A stretch of 64,000 bases of DNA from Schizochytrium sp. TIO01 (lineage: Eukaryota > Sar > Bigyra > Thraustochytrida > Thraustochytriidae), in assembly GCA_004764695.1 (NCBI GenBank), contig SMSO01000036.1, positions 950,001-1,014,000 on the forward strand, written 5' to 3'. A program made the translations under genes and the position numbers. The notes beneath the pieces are model-generated. The model did no database searches. It worked only from the letters and a program-made list of their open reading frames with translations, and had not been told where the DNA came from. Shown one piece after another: positions 40,455-51,880 of the stretch. Positions within the stretch are counted from its first letter, which is position 1. Each line of letters starts with the position of its first letter.

Positions 40455-42262
40455 TTTATTGAGATTGATGGATGGTTTAAATGTACAGAAAGTCCCCTTT
40501 TTCGGTAGTTCCCAATAGGAGCAGCACGAGGGCTTACAAATATTAATTGGGCTTTCTGCGGAAGAGCAGAATCCAAGGGCAACCTTACTGACCCAGGTTC
40601 AACGTTGGCCTTCACGGTATGCGCGCGAGACTTCAATAGTAATTGCAATCTTGGCACGTGAGCTGCGAAACAAATTTATTACCAATGAAATCGCATACAA
40701 TACGCAAAACGTAGTCACGAGGAATATAACGGTGGATAGTCTCACAAGGACTCAGGGAATTATCAAGAACGCCTGCGCAATTAGAGAGTGAGTCGCACCA
40801 AGCACAAACCTATCAAAGATTTGATTCCCTTAGGAACCCGCACAAAAGTGAATAGAAACCAATTTACAGAATGAGATACCAAATACCAAATACCATGCAA
40901 AATTGCAGAGCGAGGGGTATTCGATTTCAGGGTGGTTCTTGAGATAGAAGGAGTCTGAATGCAACGTCGAATATCAGACAGCCGGTGCTCGTCTGCTCCT
41001 TGGCGTTGGTGAGACTCACCAAGAGTCTCAACAGACTTGCTACTTAGTTTCTCAATCCAAAACTATGTATGTATGAATGTATGCTTGTTCGGCTGCAATT
41101 AAATTTGTAACGTCGTGATCCTTAGAGAAGTTTTCAAGAGAGGCAGATATCCAAACAGGTATCTCTGCAACTTGCCACAATACAGCAACAGCAATATATA
41201 TGATCACCTACCCTTCTTCTAACTCCTCAATTTCTTTTCTCTTTTCTTTTCTTCTACGTATTCCTATCTCCGAGTTTCCAAAGAGACAGACGAAGACGAA
41301 AGAGTCGGACTCCGCAATTGACGAGACAGCTTGACGAACCTCGGGGCACAACGATAGAGTACGGGGTAGCAGAATACAGACAGAAGTACCCTCGAAAGAA
41401 ATGACTTAAGAACGGTCGTTGTTCGCTCAAGGAAACACCAGAGGAATTAGTTAAAGAAAGAAATTCAGAATTGAGGAAAGGCGATCGAGCGTGCGCCTTT
41501 ATCCTGCTCCCTTCCTATGTTCGGGCAACGCTCTTCCTCTGAACTAAAGACAGGAGTTTAAAGATCAGCAGACAGGCTCGAGTCCGTTTATTACGCCTGC
41601 CGCAGCGGTCTCCTCCGCTGCAGCGGGCACTGCCGCTGCTGCCAATAAGGCTCTGCAGGTCGGGCTGTCCTCGCAGGCCGCCGCAGAAGCTCTGCTTATG
41701 TTCGTATTCACATCTTCGCAGCAAAGTTTTCTCTTTACAGTGGCCTACACCTTTTACAGTAGAGTTTAAAGGCATTAGGCCCATTGTGCGTCTCTATAAC
41801 CTAGTGAGGCTCCTCTATAACTCACTTGCCCCTTCAACTGCGCTGTCATTGGCGCAGAACGACAAACTAGCCTTCGAACAAAGAATTGATTGACCCCTGC
41901 GCCGATCATCAAGTCGCCCAGACCCTCCCTCCCCTGACTGACCCTTCTTTTGGCTCCTCCGCCACCACTCTCACACGTCATTGAACCAGTTTCTGCTTCA
42001 AAGCGTTCTTTCTTGAAAGTTTCATGCATTCAGGACTCGGAGGACCACCGAAGAAGAGGCTTTCTCTTTCCACTAGCGCCAACTAACTACCCACTACCCT
42101 ACCCGATGCTAGCAGCCCTCTACGATGGATGCTAATAGTCTCGCAGCAGCACTCTGCCTAGCCATTCTCCTACCGAGCCAACGCTATGCCCCAGCTACGG
42201 TAAACGATAGGCCTCCTGTTGGCCACCCTGAAGGCGCTCATTCGTCCTCTGCTCAGATAGAT

Positions 42263-42321
42263 TGATAGACAGACTGACACACAGACACACAGACACACAG
42301 ACAGACAGACAGACAGATAGT
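42263..42321. repeat. (ACAG)n/(ACAC)n microsatellite
   Basis: Imperfect tandem of ACAG and ACAC units, purest at 42298-42317. Confidence 0.8.
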
Positions 42322-42771
42322 TAGTGATCGAGACGCATTGAGGCGCATTGTGCCTCGATGAGACTGATTGCAGCGTTAGTTAGTTAGCTAGCTGCTCACT
42401 TTGTTGCGGCCTCGACTTCTCGCAGATTGCCACCCTATTGACCGCGAGCACGTGCTCCCTTACTTAAGACAAACGTGGGAATCAAACAAGTTTCGTGAAA
42501 TAAGTTGCTTCGCTCTCGTGAACGGCAGTACTGCTTACCATGGGGCATTTCTGTTTCGTCAGGTGTGGACTTGAGCAAGTGGGCAAATGCTTCATGGAGC
42601 CTAACGCATCTGGCTCAGGTGACTTGAGGACACCACTTGCCCAGAAGAAGGCTCCTACCTCTGCGAGTGAGAGAACAGCTCGACGGGGTTACTTCAAGTT
42701 TTATGCGTTAAATGTCGAGGAAGTACGCACGTACCTTAGGCTATCTACCTCCTAATCCTAAGACTAGGGCC

Positions 42772-42812
42772 GCAGCAAAGTACACACCGTAGCAGAGATC
42801 GAACTTTGCTGC
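42772..42812. repeat. inverted repeat, 9-bp perfect stem
   Basis: GCAGCAAAG at 42772-42780 and CTTTGCTGC at 42804-42812, separated by 23 bases. It could fold as a hairpin in RNA. No tRNA cloverleaf can be drawn around it. Confidence 0.5.
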
Positions 42813-43259
42813 CTTGGTTTTAGGGGGAAATAGAAGTTTGTTTGACTTGATCCACAAGCAGTGTATTAATGTTTTCAAGTTGGGTGGCTGAAGGCGCACG
42901 AATTTATGAAATAGACCACCCTACAACATCTTGACTTTGCCGATCCTTCGTGGGTGCAATTCTATTCTATGAGAATGGTCGCAACGGACCTCCGATGAGA
43001 AGTCTTATCATTTCATGCATCAGGTTTAGACTACTTTTTACACCTCAAACAGAAACTCCAATGGTCTGTTCCAGTCATCAATAGTACGCACATGCAAAGG
43101 ATATGAAAGTAAATTAGAACAAAAGATATAGCACAAAATACTTGCATCAGGTTTTACACACCGATGGGGAAACACAAAAGGTCTGAGTTTGCTTTCGCGC
43201 AGTGAAAGTGAAGCCACTGCGTAAGACAGCTACCTTGTCCTCTTTCAAAGAAAACAGAA

Positions 43260-43679
43260 ATGGATATTGAGGAGCTGAAGCTGGACGCGCTTCTCGAAGA
43301 AATTAATCTGGGGAAAATACTTCAAATTTTCGTGCGAGACCATTGGTCTGATATTGAAGGATTCCGAGATGGGCCACAGAAATGCGGGCCTTGTCAGTGT
43401 GGGCATGCTCCTCATGGGCACTCCAAAGGTGAATACTGTCATCTACTAGTCAATATCTTTGAGGAATTTCAAGAGCTTGTAGAATCTCGTATGCAGGTTG
43501 AACTTGGGGCGATTGGGTGGACTCGCGCGCAGCTGAGCGAAGCTTTGCTTCGAAACAGTCTCAACGAGCATTTAATAATTGCTGACACCATCACAAACAT
43601 TGATGCTTTTGCGGATTTACTTTTCAGAGAAATGGAACATCACGATCAAATTGCAGTGGAAACAAAAGATCTGTGGTGA
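43260..43679 (+). CDS. small protein with possible BART-like domain and Cys/His cluster
   Basis: 139 aa. A weak resemblance to the BART fold (ARL2-binding protein, CFAP36) can be read: LGKILQIFVRDHW at about 17-29, then YCHLLVNIFEEFQELVESRM, GWTRAQLSEALL, and a final INDAF-like element (NIDAFADLLFREM). The spacing and helical pattern fit, but the identities are few. Between helices 1 and 2 lies a Cys/His-rich insertion, CGPCQCGHAPHGH (about 42-54), which could bind a metal and is not part of BART. BART proteins bind ARL2/ARL3 GTPases and act at cilia and mitochondria. The composition supports a real gene. If the BART reading is wrong this is simply a short conserved-looking orphan. Confidence 0.55.
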   Translation: MDIEELKLDALLEEINLGKILQIFVRDHWSDIEGFRDGPQKCGPCQCGHAPHGHSKGEYCHLLVNIFEEFQELVESRMQVELGAIGWTRAQLSEALLRNSLNEHLIIADTITNIDAFADLLFREMEHHDQIAVETKDLW

Positions 43680-44169
43680 AGAGGTGATTTTTATCTGAGA
43701 TATAAAACCAAGGTCTCATCAGCAGATCATATTCAGAAAGGTGCTGCAAACTAACTTGGAGATATCTCATACACTATAATTTAGAATCTAGAATATTACT
43801 ACAAACGTGCGTTGGCTGGGATTCCTTTATTCAAATATACTAAAGAGCAAAATATTGTACTCCGTGCTTAAAGCAACCTCAAAATCTTGTATCAAGCGCT
43901 ACATACTCATGGCTATGCCCTTTTCTTCAATGTGAAACTTCAATCTAATGTAACAGCACATTTGTTTGTCATGTTTTTTTCAACCCAATATTACAAAGAT
44001 GTGAGGCTACTCTGACGAGGTAGATGACTAAAGATAGCTCTTAGATATCTCCCCTCTAAAATCTTTGTCCAGAAAAAGGGGGAAAGAAAGAAAGAATGAA
44101 TGAAAATCTAACTTCTAACCACGTCATACGACTATAGTTTGTTCGCCAATTGCTGTGCTTCGTGTGTAT

Positions 44170-44212
44170 AAAACAAACAAACAAACAAATAAATAAATAA
44201 ATAAATAAATAA
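44170..44212. repeat. (AAAC)n-(AAAT)n microsatellite
   Basis: Consecutive AAAC units turning into AAAT units. Confidence 0.85.
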
Positions 44213-44405
44213 CTCCGAGTGTTCATGGTAACGCTACGTGTTCATGTTATATTTCTTTTGCGGTTCAAGAAACCTTGTTTCAGAGGGTTGTCAACCCACA
44301 ATTACTTAGAATTTATACCAAGTTTTAATTTAAAAGATCTATCCTAGTCAGAGTGACAATAAAATCGTAGACCACGTGCTTGTGTGCTTCTTCTCACGAA
44401 GCTTT

Positions 44406-44451
44406 AAAGAGTATTTATAATCTACTATAAAGAGTATTTATAATCTACTAC
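44406..44451. repeat. 23-bp tandem duplication
   Basis: Unit at 44406-44428 repeated at 44429-44451, differing only in the last base (T versus C). Confidence 0.9.
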
Positions 44452-44994
44452 AGCCTCAAGGAGGAGAGGCCCTTCAAATCGGTGCTGGAACCTTAATCAT
44501 ATGAACCTTAAAGCTACACTACTCCTAAGCAGCAACAGTAGACAAGAGCAGTTTCTCTTCTCCTCTGCGCTTATTTGCGCAAAGTTATTCACAACTGGTA
44601 GAATTGTTTCTTATGTTCTCCAAGTGGTCTATATTACTTACTGGCGATGGTACTCTCACGAATTGGAGTCCTAAGAGATCTTCTTTAATTCAAGTCAGTC
44701 AAAGCAGTCGCTCGTTTGACGATGGTACCTGCCTACCTACCTAAAACGTTAAAATCTTTTAGCAAGGTGGGGAAAACCCCACGTCAAAACGCTTTTACTG
44801 ATTACCGCATCGCTGGAGATGAAGATATTGAAGACGTGAATGGATGTTATGGGGTGCTAGAAAGCGAGTCAGTCTCTAAGCTCTATCGCATCGGACGACA
44901 AATTCACTCAAGCTTGGGAGTCTCTCGGCGGAAGAAGGCTTACTCAACTACGAACCTATCTTTCTACCTACAATACAAATCTTTTAGCTTGTTG

Positions 44995-45052
44995 GACAAA
45001 CAAAACAAACAAACAAACAAACAAACAAACAAAAAACAAAAAAAACAAAAAG
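44995..45052. repeat. (CAAA)n microsatellite
   Basis: About seven perfect CAAA units followed by A-rich variants. Confidence 0.85.
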
Positions 45053-45216
45053 CATGAACTTCAATGATCTCTTAGAAAACTAAAGGCCCTTTGGCTTAAT
45101 ATGATCACGGAGCAGCAAGGTTTTTGGTAGAACATGTTAACCAGGCAGTACGTGTTTGTTGTCTTGATTCGTCCATTTCTCATCATTTGATCAATTATTT
45201 CTTTTCATTAAAATTT

Positions 45217-46044
<828 letters not shown>

Positions 46045-47838
46045 TAAAAAGAGTTTAAAAAAATAAGAAAAAGAAGGTAAAAATCACAAAGGAAGGAAGG
46101 GCTCTTTCCAAAGGACCTCGAGCAGAATAGAACTACCTCAGCTCAGAACCAACCAATGAACAACGTCGAAGTCGAAGGCCCCACGCCCCCATTAAGAACC
46201 AACAAGACTCGACTTCGCCCAGCTCTTCATGCCAGAGCTTGCTAGTCTCCCGATAAATAAACACCTACTCTCGAGCAGCTGAGGTATCTTTAGCCCAAGT
46301 GCCCATTGATTGCACTGGTCTCTGCTTGCAAGGCGCAGGTATCAACGCCTCTGCCAATGCTCCAGCCCATGAACTAAGGACCATGGGACGGCTCAGTCGC
46401 GAAGAAGAGCGCTGAGCAGAGCCCCGGAAACGGCACGTGTTTCCAAGGGAGGAATTGAATGACAGACAGATTCCGAGGGGAATGTTGACTCTTGGATTCC
46501 TCCATTCTTTCGACCTCCCGACCTCGAGAGTTTGTTTCTGACGGGACAGAGGCTTCAAGCCATGAGCAAACGCGTGAACAAACAAGTCGAACCGTGCTCG
46601 ATAGTAAAAGCTCTCGTCGCGCGCGTCAAGCTCCATCTGCGGAGCGCTTGGGCTTCTTCTGCCCAAGAAGGAGATTGAGCGCATGCATGTGCTCGCCCCA
46701 TCGGCACCAGTTCCTTCGTTCAGTTTCTCCCATCTCTCTCCAAGACCTCAGCGTCGCAGATGCGTGGAGAGGAACCGTGGCGCAGGAACTTCGCCGCCGA
46801 GGCATAATAGCGGCGTCTGCGAACCCACAAACAGACCGGCAGAGGGGGCCTGGTCCGCCTCGCTTCGAGAGGACCAGCGCAGTGCTGTGCATTGAGCTCT
46901 ATAGTGAATATGAACTGTTTCCAAGAACCAGAGCTGATTGAAAGAAAGAAAGAAAGAAAGCAAAAGCGCTCACTCCCTTACTTACTTACTTACTTACTGA
47001 GGCGTCGAAAGCGAGTGAGTGGTCCGGCCTGAAAGTCCTGGAGAGAGATGGGCTGCGAGGGTGGGCACGTGTCTACGAAATGCCTTTGGATCATCGTTGA
47101 TTGCCTCTTGCTTGGGGAGGGAGGGAGTGAGTGCGTGCGTGCTTATTCTTTGAGAGTTGGAGGACCGGAAGGGATGCGTCTTTTTCGTTTCTTTCTCTTC
47201 TTATTATTGATTGTAAAAACAGCCAATTACTTTGAAAGAAATTATGATTATCATTATAGTTGTAACTAAATTAGACAGGTAAGTAAATGAACAGAGTAGG
47301 ATTCTAACGAAAATGTTACAACTTCAAGTTGGAACTTGGATAAAACTAATAAATTGAAAACGCTCTTCTTTCTTTCTTTTTCCATTTTTTTTTTAATATT
47401 TTTTTTTAAGTTTTATTTTTTAAGTTCTACTTTCCAAAAGTGATATTTTCTAAAAGCGAGTGGGTACCTAGATGCCTTCTAGCTTTTACTATACAGGTGG
47501 TACTCATCAGCATCACTAGTGGGGAACTACAAGCAACAGTGGTCCGGGCCCGCGTACAGACTTAGTTTTGAAGAAATTACCAAGAACCGCCAAGAAGGAT
47601 CTTTGCAAACCCATATTGCGGAGTTGCTCGTGCGGCTGCCTGATTGGGTACCCTTCGGCGCATAGACACGGAGGTGAACCAGAGCAGCTACACCAAAGGA
47701 ATTGTGCTGCTAGACACACGCCTGATTTTAGCTTTTGCAAACACGACTCTGTCCGAGTTTGAGTAGTCTGTCAACGAGGGGTCCACGCCACGCAAAGAGG
47801 ACGAGCGAGACCTTGACGTTGAACATCAGTGCATAACA
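46045..47838. other. intergenic region upstream of the short CEP164-WW gene
   Basis: About 1.8 kb. A GC-richer part (46,100-47,170) carries overlapping ORFs on both strands (46265-46684 minus, 46492-46941 plus), neither with a recognisable domain. Microsatellites of GAAA (46942-46962) and CTTA (46976-46998) types follow, then T-rich DNA around 47,380-47,430. The last ~80 bp is the 5' UTR of the gene at 47,839. Its sequence does not match the region before the long CEP164 gene. Confidence 0.5.
46942..46998. repeat. adjacent (GAAA)n and (CTTA)n microsatellites
   Basis: About five GAAA units and about five CTTA units separated by a dozen bases. Confidence 0.8.
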
Positions 47839-49000
47839 ATGGCCGATGAGCAAAATGGCGACAGCGTGGTTTTAGAAGAAGAGATTGACCCAGATTATAC
47901 ACCAACGATTGACGAGCAGATTGACTATGGACAATGGCTGGGTATGAGCTTTCCCGAAGATGATGACCTACTCTGGATTGCTCGCGAAGGACTCAAAGCA
48001 CCGCTGCCAGAACATTGGAAACCGTGTCGCACCCTTGACACCGGTGAAATCGTAAGTTGATCAAATGAAGCAAAATGAATGAATAGCCTCGGGGGGCGAC
48101 TTTGCGTATTTGTCATCGAGCTTGTTCCTTGTTCTAGCTTGGTTTGAGGAATGTTTGAAAGACTAACTTTTGGCTGTGGAATTATACTGTCTTGATCGCT
48201 GGGGTTAATTGTGAACGTGTTACTTTTTTATTTATTTTGGGTGCATGTTTGTGTCAACTTTGTGATCATTTCTGAACGCATTAACATTTTGATAGTACTA
48301 CTTTTCTTTTGCTGATGGCCAATCAAGTTGGGACCACCCGTGCGACTCTTTCTACCGCAACCTATATCAAGAGGAGAAAAGAAACCGGAACCTTCGTTCC
48401 AGATCCCAAAACAATCATAGGTTGAACAGCGATACCGGAAGTGAAGAACAATCGGAAACCTCCAGCTCAAGTGAGGAAGACGAAGCGTCAACTACCCCTT
48501 TCGTTTCCCTTTCCCAAGTAAATGAAAATGGAAGCGAGGAATCCACCATCAGTCAACAGCGCACGGCAGCTCCAGTCACTCAAGCAGAAGATTACTTGAG
48601 TTCACCACAATCCGATTTGTCTGGGAACGCACGAAACTCACTCACTGCCAACCAAAACACAGAGGAGGTTTCTTCTGTTGACCCCGGACACCTCGATGAT
48701 GGTGTGACTCACGCAAAAACTGTCACTGTAGCCACGACTCTTGACGAAATTGCCCAAGCAGAAGTTACATATGCTGTACCAAAGCAGCAGCAACATGCTA
48801 TTTTCGATCTTGAAAAGCAGCAAATTGAGACCGCCCGAGCCTTCCACTTGATGAAGAATGTGGACGACAAAGATGATAAAGGTTATGCACGCCCTCTTCA
48901 CCGCGCAAACTCGAGGCTCCAACATTACCTTTACGTTTTGGCATTTTTGGCCTTAGTTCTCTTTCTCTGCATTAATTATCATCGTTGCATTGAAATCTAA
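47839..49000 (+). CDS. CEP164-type WW module fused to a C-terminal tail anchor
   Basis: Two exons: 47839-48051 and 48296-49000, joined in phase 0 for 305 aa. The splice sites are clear (ATC/GTAAGT and TTTTGATAG/TAC), and only splicing restores the domain. Residues 8-50 match the CEP164 N-terminus (VVLEEEIDPDYTPT, LLWIAREGLKAPLP). The WW domain spans about 54-86, with Trp60, YYFSFADGQ and Trp83 in SSWDHPCD. In CEP164 this module binds the kinase TTBK2 at distal appendages to start ciliogenesis. Here the long coiled coil is missing: after LYQEEK come a Ser/Glu-rich acidic linker (about 105-270) and a hydrophobic helix (about 283-299) ending six residues before the stop, a tail-anchor layout. 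It is a paralogue of the gene at 51,881. Likely a membrane-bound WW protein, perhaps on the ciliary vesicle; that is inference. Confidence 0.85.
47850..48363. repeat. 514-bp near-identical tract shared by the two CEP164-type genes (copy 1)
   Basis: It matches 51892-52405 at a constant offset of 4042 bases with four substitutions that I can find: two in exon 1 (giving Asp/Asn and Gln/Lys) and two in the intron. There are no indels. Identity falls sharply at both ends although the coding homology continues. Confidence 0.95.
48052..48295 (+). other. spliceosomal intron within the WW domain (short CEP164-type gene)
   Basis: 244 bp, GTAAGT...GATAG, phase 0. It interrupts the WW domain between Ile71 and Tyr72. 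A branch-like CATTAAC lies 13-19 bases before the 3' site. It differs from the intron at 52094-52337 at only two positions. Confidence 0.9.
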
Positions 49001-51880
49001 ACCATACAAGTCATACTTTTCACAATCTAAACTAGTTATTTGACAAACTTCTGAACCTTGGTTGCATCGCTAGTTCTCTATTGAGGTGGGTCCAAATTTG
49101 AGTCTCCTGGATTATAATTTCTCTTCTTGACTTCCAAATCTTTCATAACTCTTGTTGAAGTTTTGAAGGGGGGGAAATTGTAATCTGAATATCCTCGGGC
49201 TAGGCATGGACTTGTTTTCTTTTCTTTTCCAGGCACCAAAGAAACTCACCTCTTTGAGGATGATGAATCATCTTCCAACTGTGCCTTGCAGGCTGCCTAA
49301 TTTAAATCTAATTCCACGGCTCACCAAAGATTCTCGAGGTTCATCCAGTTACATTCATTTGAGAACCCAGGCTAGTACAATTTATCTAGTGACCAAATCA
49401 TTCTTTTTACCCAATATATAACGGTGCATTATTAGACCTTCTTCATCATGATCTCGAGGCGATAATTATTTAGATTAAAACTCGTTACCTGCTCGATATA
49501 CTCAAAACTTCTCGGTTCCAGAGGCTTTTGTGCGACAATGTGAAAAACATAGTCGAGCAGGTTTTAATTACACAAATTGTCCTGTACACTGCCTGTTTAT
49601 GGCAAACCTACTGAATTTTGAAACACAGTCAATTCTATCGACATCAAGCACCTAGTATATACCATCACTCTTGCTCTTTGCAATGTCACCGAACATCATA
49701 TGTAGTATTAAAGAAAGAAGAAGAAGGAGAAGAAGAGGTGCCAGCAATTTACAATGATTTGATAGGTTCTTGAGAAGAAAAGGATGCGTCAGAATGTGCC
49801 ATCTTTCCAGTTTCTTTTCTAAAGAGAAAGGTGAAACGACGTCTAAAGGTTAATTTGGAAAAAAGAAGAAAAGACAAAAAGGTGACTTTGAAGACCTGTT
49901 TCTGTATCCCAGTCCCATCTTTCATGGAATCATCCTTTCTGCAGGATTACAAGCACAGCGAGAATATGACTCAAGAGAAATGTTGGACTTCCAGCTGATT
50001 GCCTGCCAGCCCTAAATGAGATCAAGGGCTCTCTGCACCACTAACCAAGAGAATTCACTATCAACTTAGGAGTTCCCTCACACTTAGAACGCAGAAATGA
50101 AACCCTTTTTGTAGCATACGTTCCTACTCTGAAAGATCATTTGAAGTAGTGGACAGGGAAGTGAAGTGAAAGACCTGTCCAGCAGCAGCGCACTTTACTG
50201 TTATCTTAGACCTACTCGAAACCATCCTACCACTCGGCCTAACAGTCTTCTTCCTGAGCGATGAAAACGTTGAAAACTCGAGCTTCTTGATGTAAAGCTT
50301 TCATTTGCGAACTCAAATATGCCCACATATTCGGAGTTCCACGAAGTCCACGAAGTGGAGTCGCAGCTTCAAGCAGGGAGCAAACGGCCCACGGAAAAGG
50401 TGGGTTTGCACACAAACAATCGGCGCACGGCCCTCGTGTCGCACCACCTACTACCACCACTACCTAATTCGGTCTTCGACACCACTAACGAAAATGAAAA
50501 TGCCAACGAATTTGATTGATTGTGATTGTGATTAGTTGCGATGAATTGAACGAAGGAAGTAAGGATTGAATGAGCTTGCTTACTCGAACTAGTGATTGCG
50601 AATGAGGGAATGAGTGAATGCATTGGCAAGTAAGTGCCCAAGTGCTCTGGCTTTGAAAGACACGCTTCGGCCTTTTATGTTTAATGCTAAACTTTCTTGG
50701 TTTTGATATCTCCTTATCTTGCTAAAAGTAAGTTTTTAACTCAAAAAAACCAAAACAAAAAAGAAAAAGAAGAAAGAATGAGCCCCAAAATAACAAAGTA
50801 TAGAATGAACATTGAATTAAAAAAACATACATAGTACTGTTACTTGTAATGATTATACCCGCCCATTTTTCATCAAAAGAATGGCAATCGCTTCAAGAAG
50901 GCATGGAGAAGAAGCCCTCGATAGCTTTTCTAGACAACGTTCACTCAGCCAAGGCGTCAAGAGAAGCAGAGGGCTGTGCTGTAGCGCGACCTCCACGCTC
51001 GCATCGGCGCTATGTTGCTGGTTTGATCGGTCGTTGCTGAGTTTGATTTGGCGTGCGCGTTTCATTATTTTCTTCTTATTCTGCATTAGTTTCGTGTGGT
51101 CTTTCATTCTGAAATATTATGCCTTTTTGCATACAGGAATACTAAGACTCGTGCAAAGAAGATATAGCAAATGTAGGCTATTAGGGTACTCCGTAGGGGC
51201 TCTTAGGTGGCATGGGAAAGAGTTAACATATTTTCCTCGATTGATGCAATCTCATCCAATTCTACTTCGACGTCTCGAGGAGCACGTCCGCTGCTAGGTG
51301 AGGCAGGACACTACAAACCGCGAGGGCAGCGGCGAGCTCCCGTAGGAAGGTCTTGCCTGCGATTTCCACACAAGCAAAGGGCTTGCGTGGTGGAAGAAAG
51401 ACCAAGGACGGGCTGTTTAGAAACAGCGACTCGTTGAATCGTTCAAAGGAGCCCCAAGGCAAAATACAATACTCACCACGCAAAACTACTTGCACAGAAT
51501 AATATAGACCTAGCTCTCTGTAGGGCTGAGGTCCAGTTGAAACCTCGCGGAGCTCGCTAAATAACAGTTTGAAGATCGTGCTGTGAACACAAAGTGAGCC
51601 TTGTTTTCAGTCTTTTCTTTCGTTGAAGAACGCCTTCTTTTGGATGCTAAGACGGTGACTTCGTTCACAGGGTTTGCCGAGCTCAAGGCTGTCCGAGCTT
51701 ATCGTTACATTGCTTTCTTTGAAGACGTAAAGCTAATACTGTCAAGCCTGCCCTGGCTGCGATCAAACCATCAAGTGGGGTTTCGTGTTTGGGGACGCAA
51801 ACATTAACTGGTTCGTTGGCCACGTCGTTGAGGAAGTCTTTTCGTATAACTTGAAAACCTAGGATAAAGGCGTCAGCATC
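49001..51880. other. intergenic region between the two CEP164-type genes
   Basis: About 2.9 kb without a supported gene. It holds A/G-rich tracts (49,700-49,740, 50,745-50,780) and only short ORFs. The part just before the second gene does not resemble the part before the first, so the duplication does not extend upstream of the start codon. Confidence 0.5.

Larger units (their letters stand above)
40455..43259. other. long non-coding region with microsatellites
   Basis: About 2.8 kb without a supported gene. It includes a GC-richer stretch at about 41,500-42,500, an ACAG/ACAC microsatellite at 42263-42321, and an inverted repeat at 42772-42812. A 71-codon ORF at 42540-42755 begins with a good ATG but has no recognisable content. 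The last 300 bp lead into the BART-like gene. Confidence 0.45.
43680..45216. other. intergenic region with tandem repeats
   Basis: About 1.5 kb. It contains an AAAC/AAAT microsatellite at 44170-44212, a 23-bp unit repeated twice at 44406-44451, and a CAAA microsatellite at 44995-45052. A 113-codon ORF at 44716-45057 runs into the last microsatellite. It has some protein-like composition in its first 70 codons but no recognised domain and is not called as a gene. Confidence 0.45.

Noticed and set aside
42772-42812. Possible tRNA (a GTTCGATC-like word on the minus strand)
   Set aside because: The surrounding bases do not form T-arm or acceptor stems; only a simple hairpin is present.
44716-45057. 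113-codon ORF ending in an AAAC repeat
   Set aside because: The C-terminal third is translated microsatellite and the rest matches nothing I recognise; kept only as a note.
46265-46941. Overlapping ORFs of 139 and 149 codons on opposite strands
   Set aside because: Arg/Ser-rich readings of a GC-richer stretch on both strands, no domain, no way to choose between them.
47500-47838. Duplication extending upstream of the CEP164 start codons
   Set aside because: Direct comparison with 51,540-51,880 shows no similarity before the ATG.
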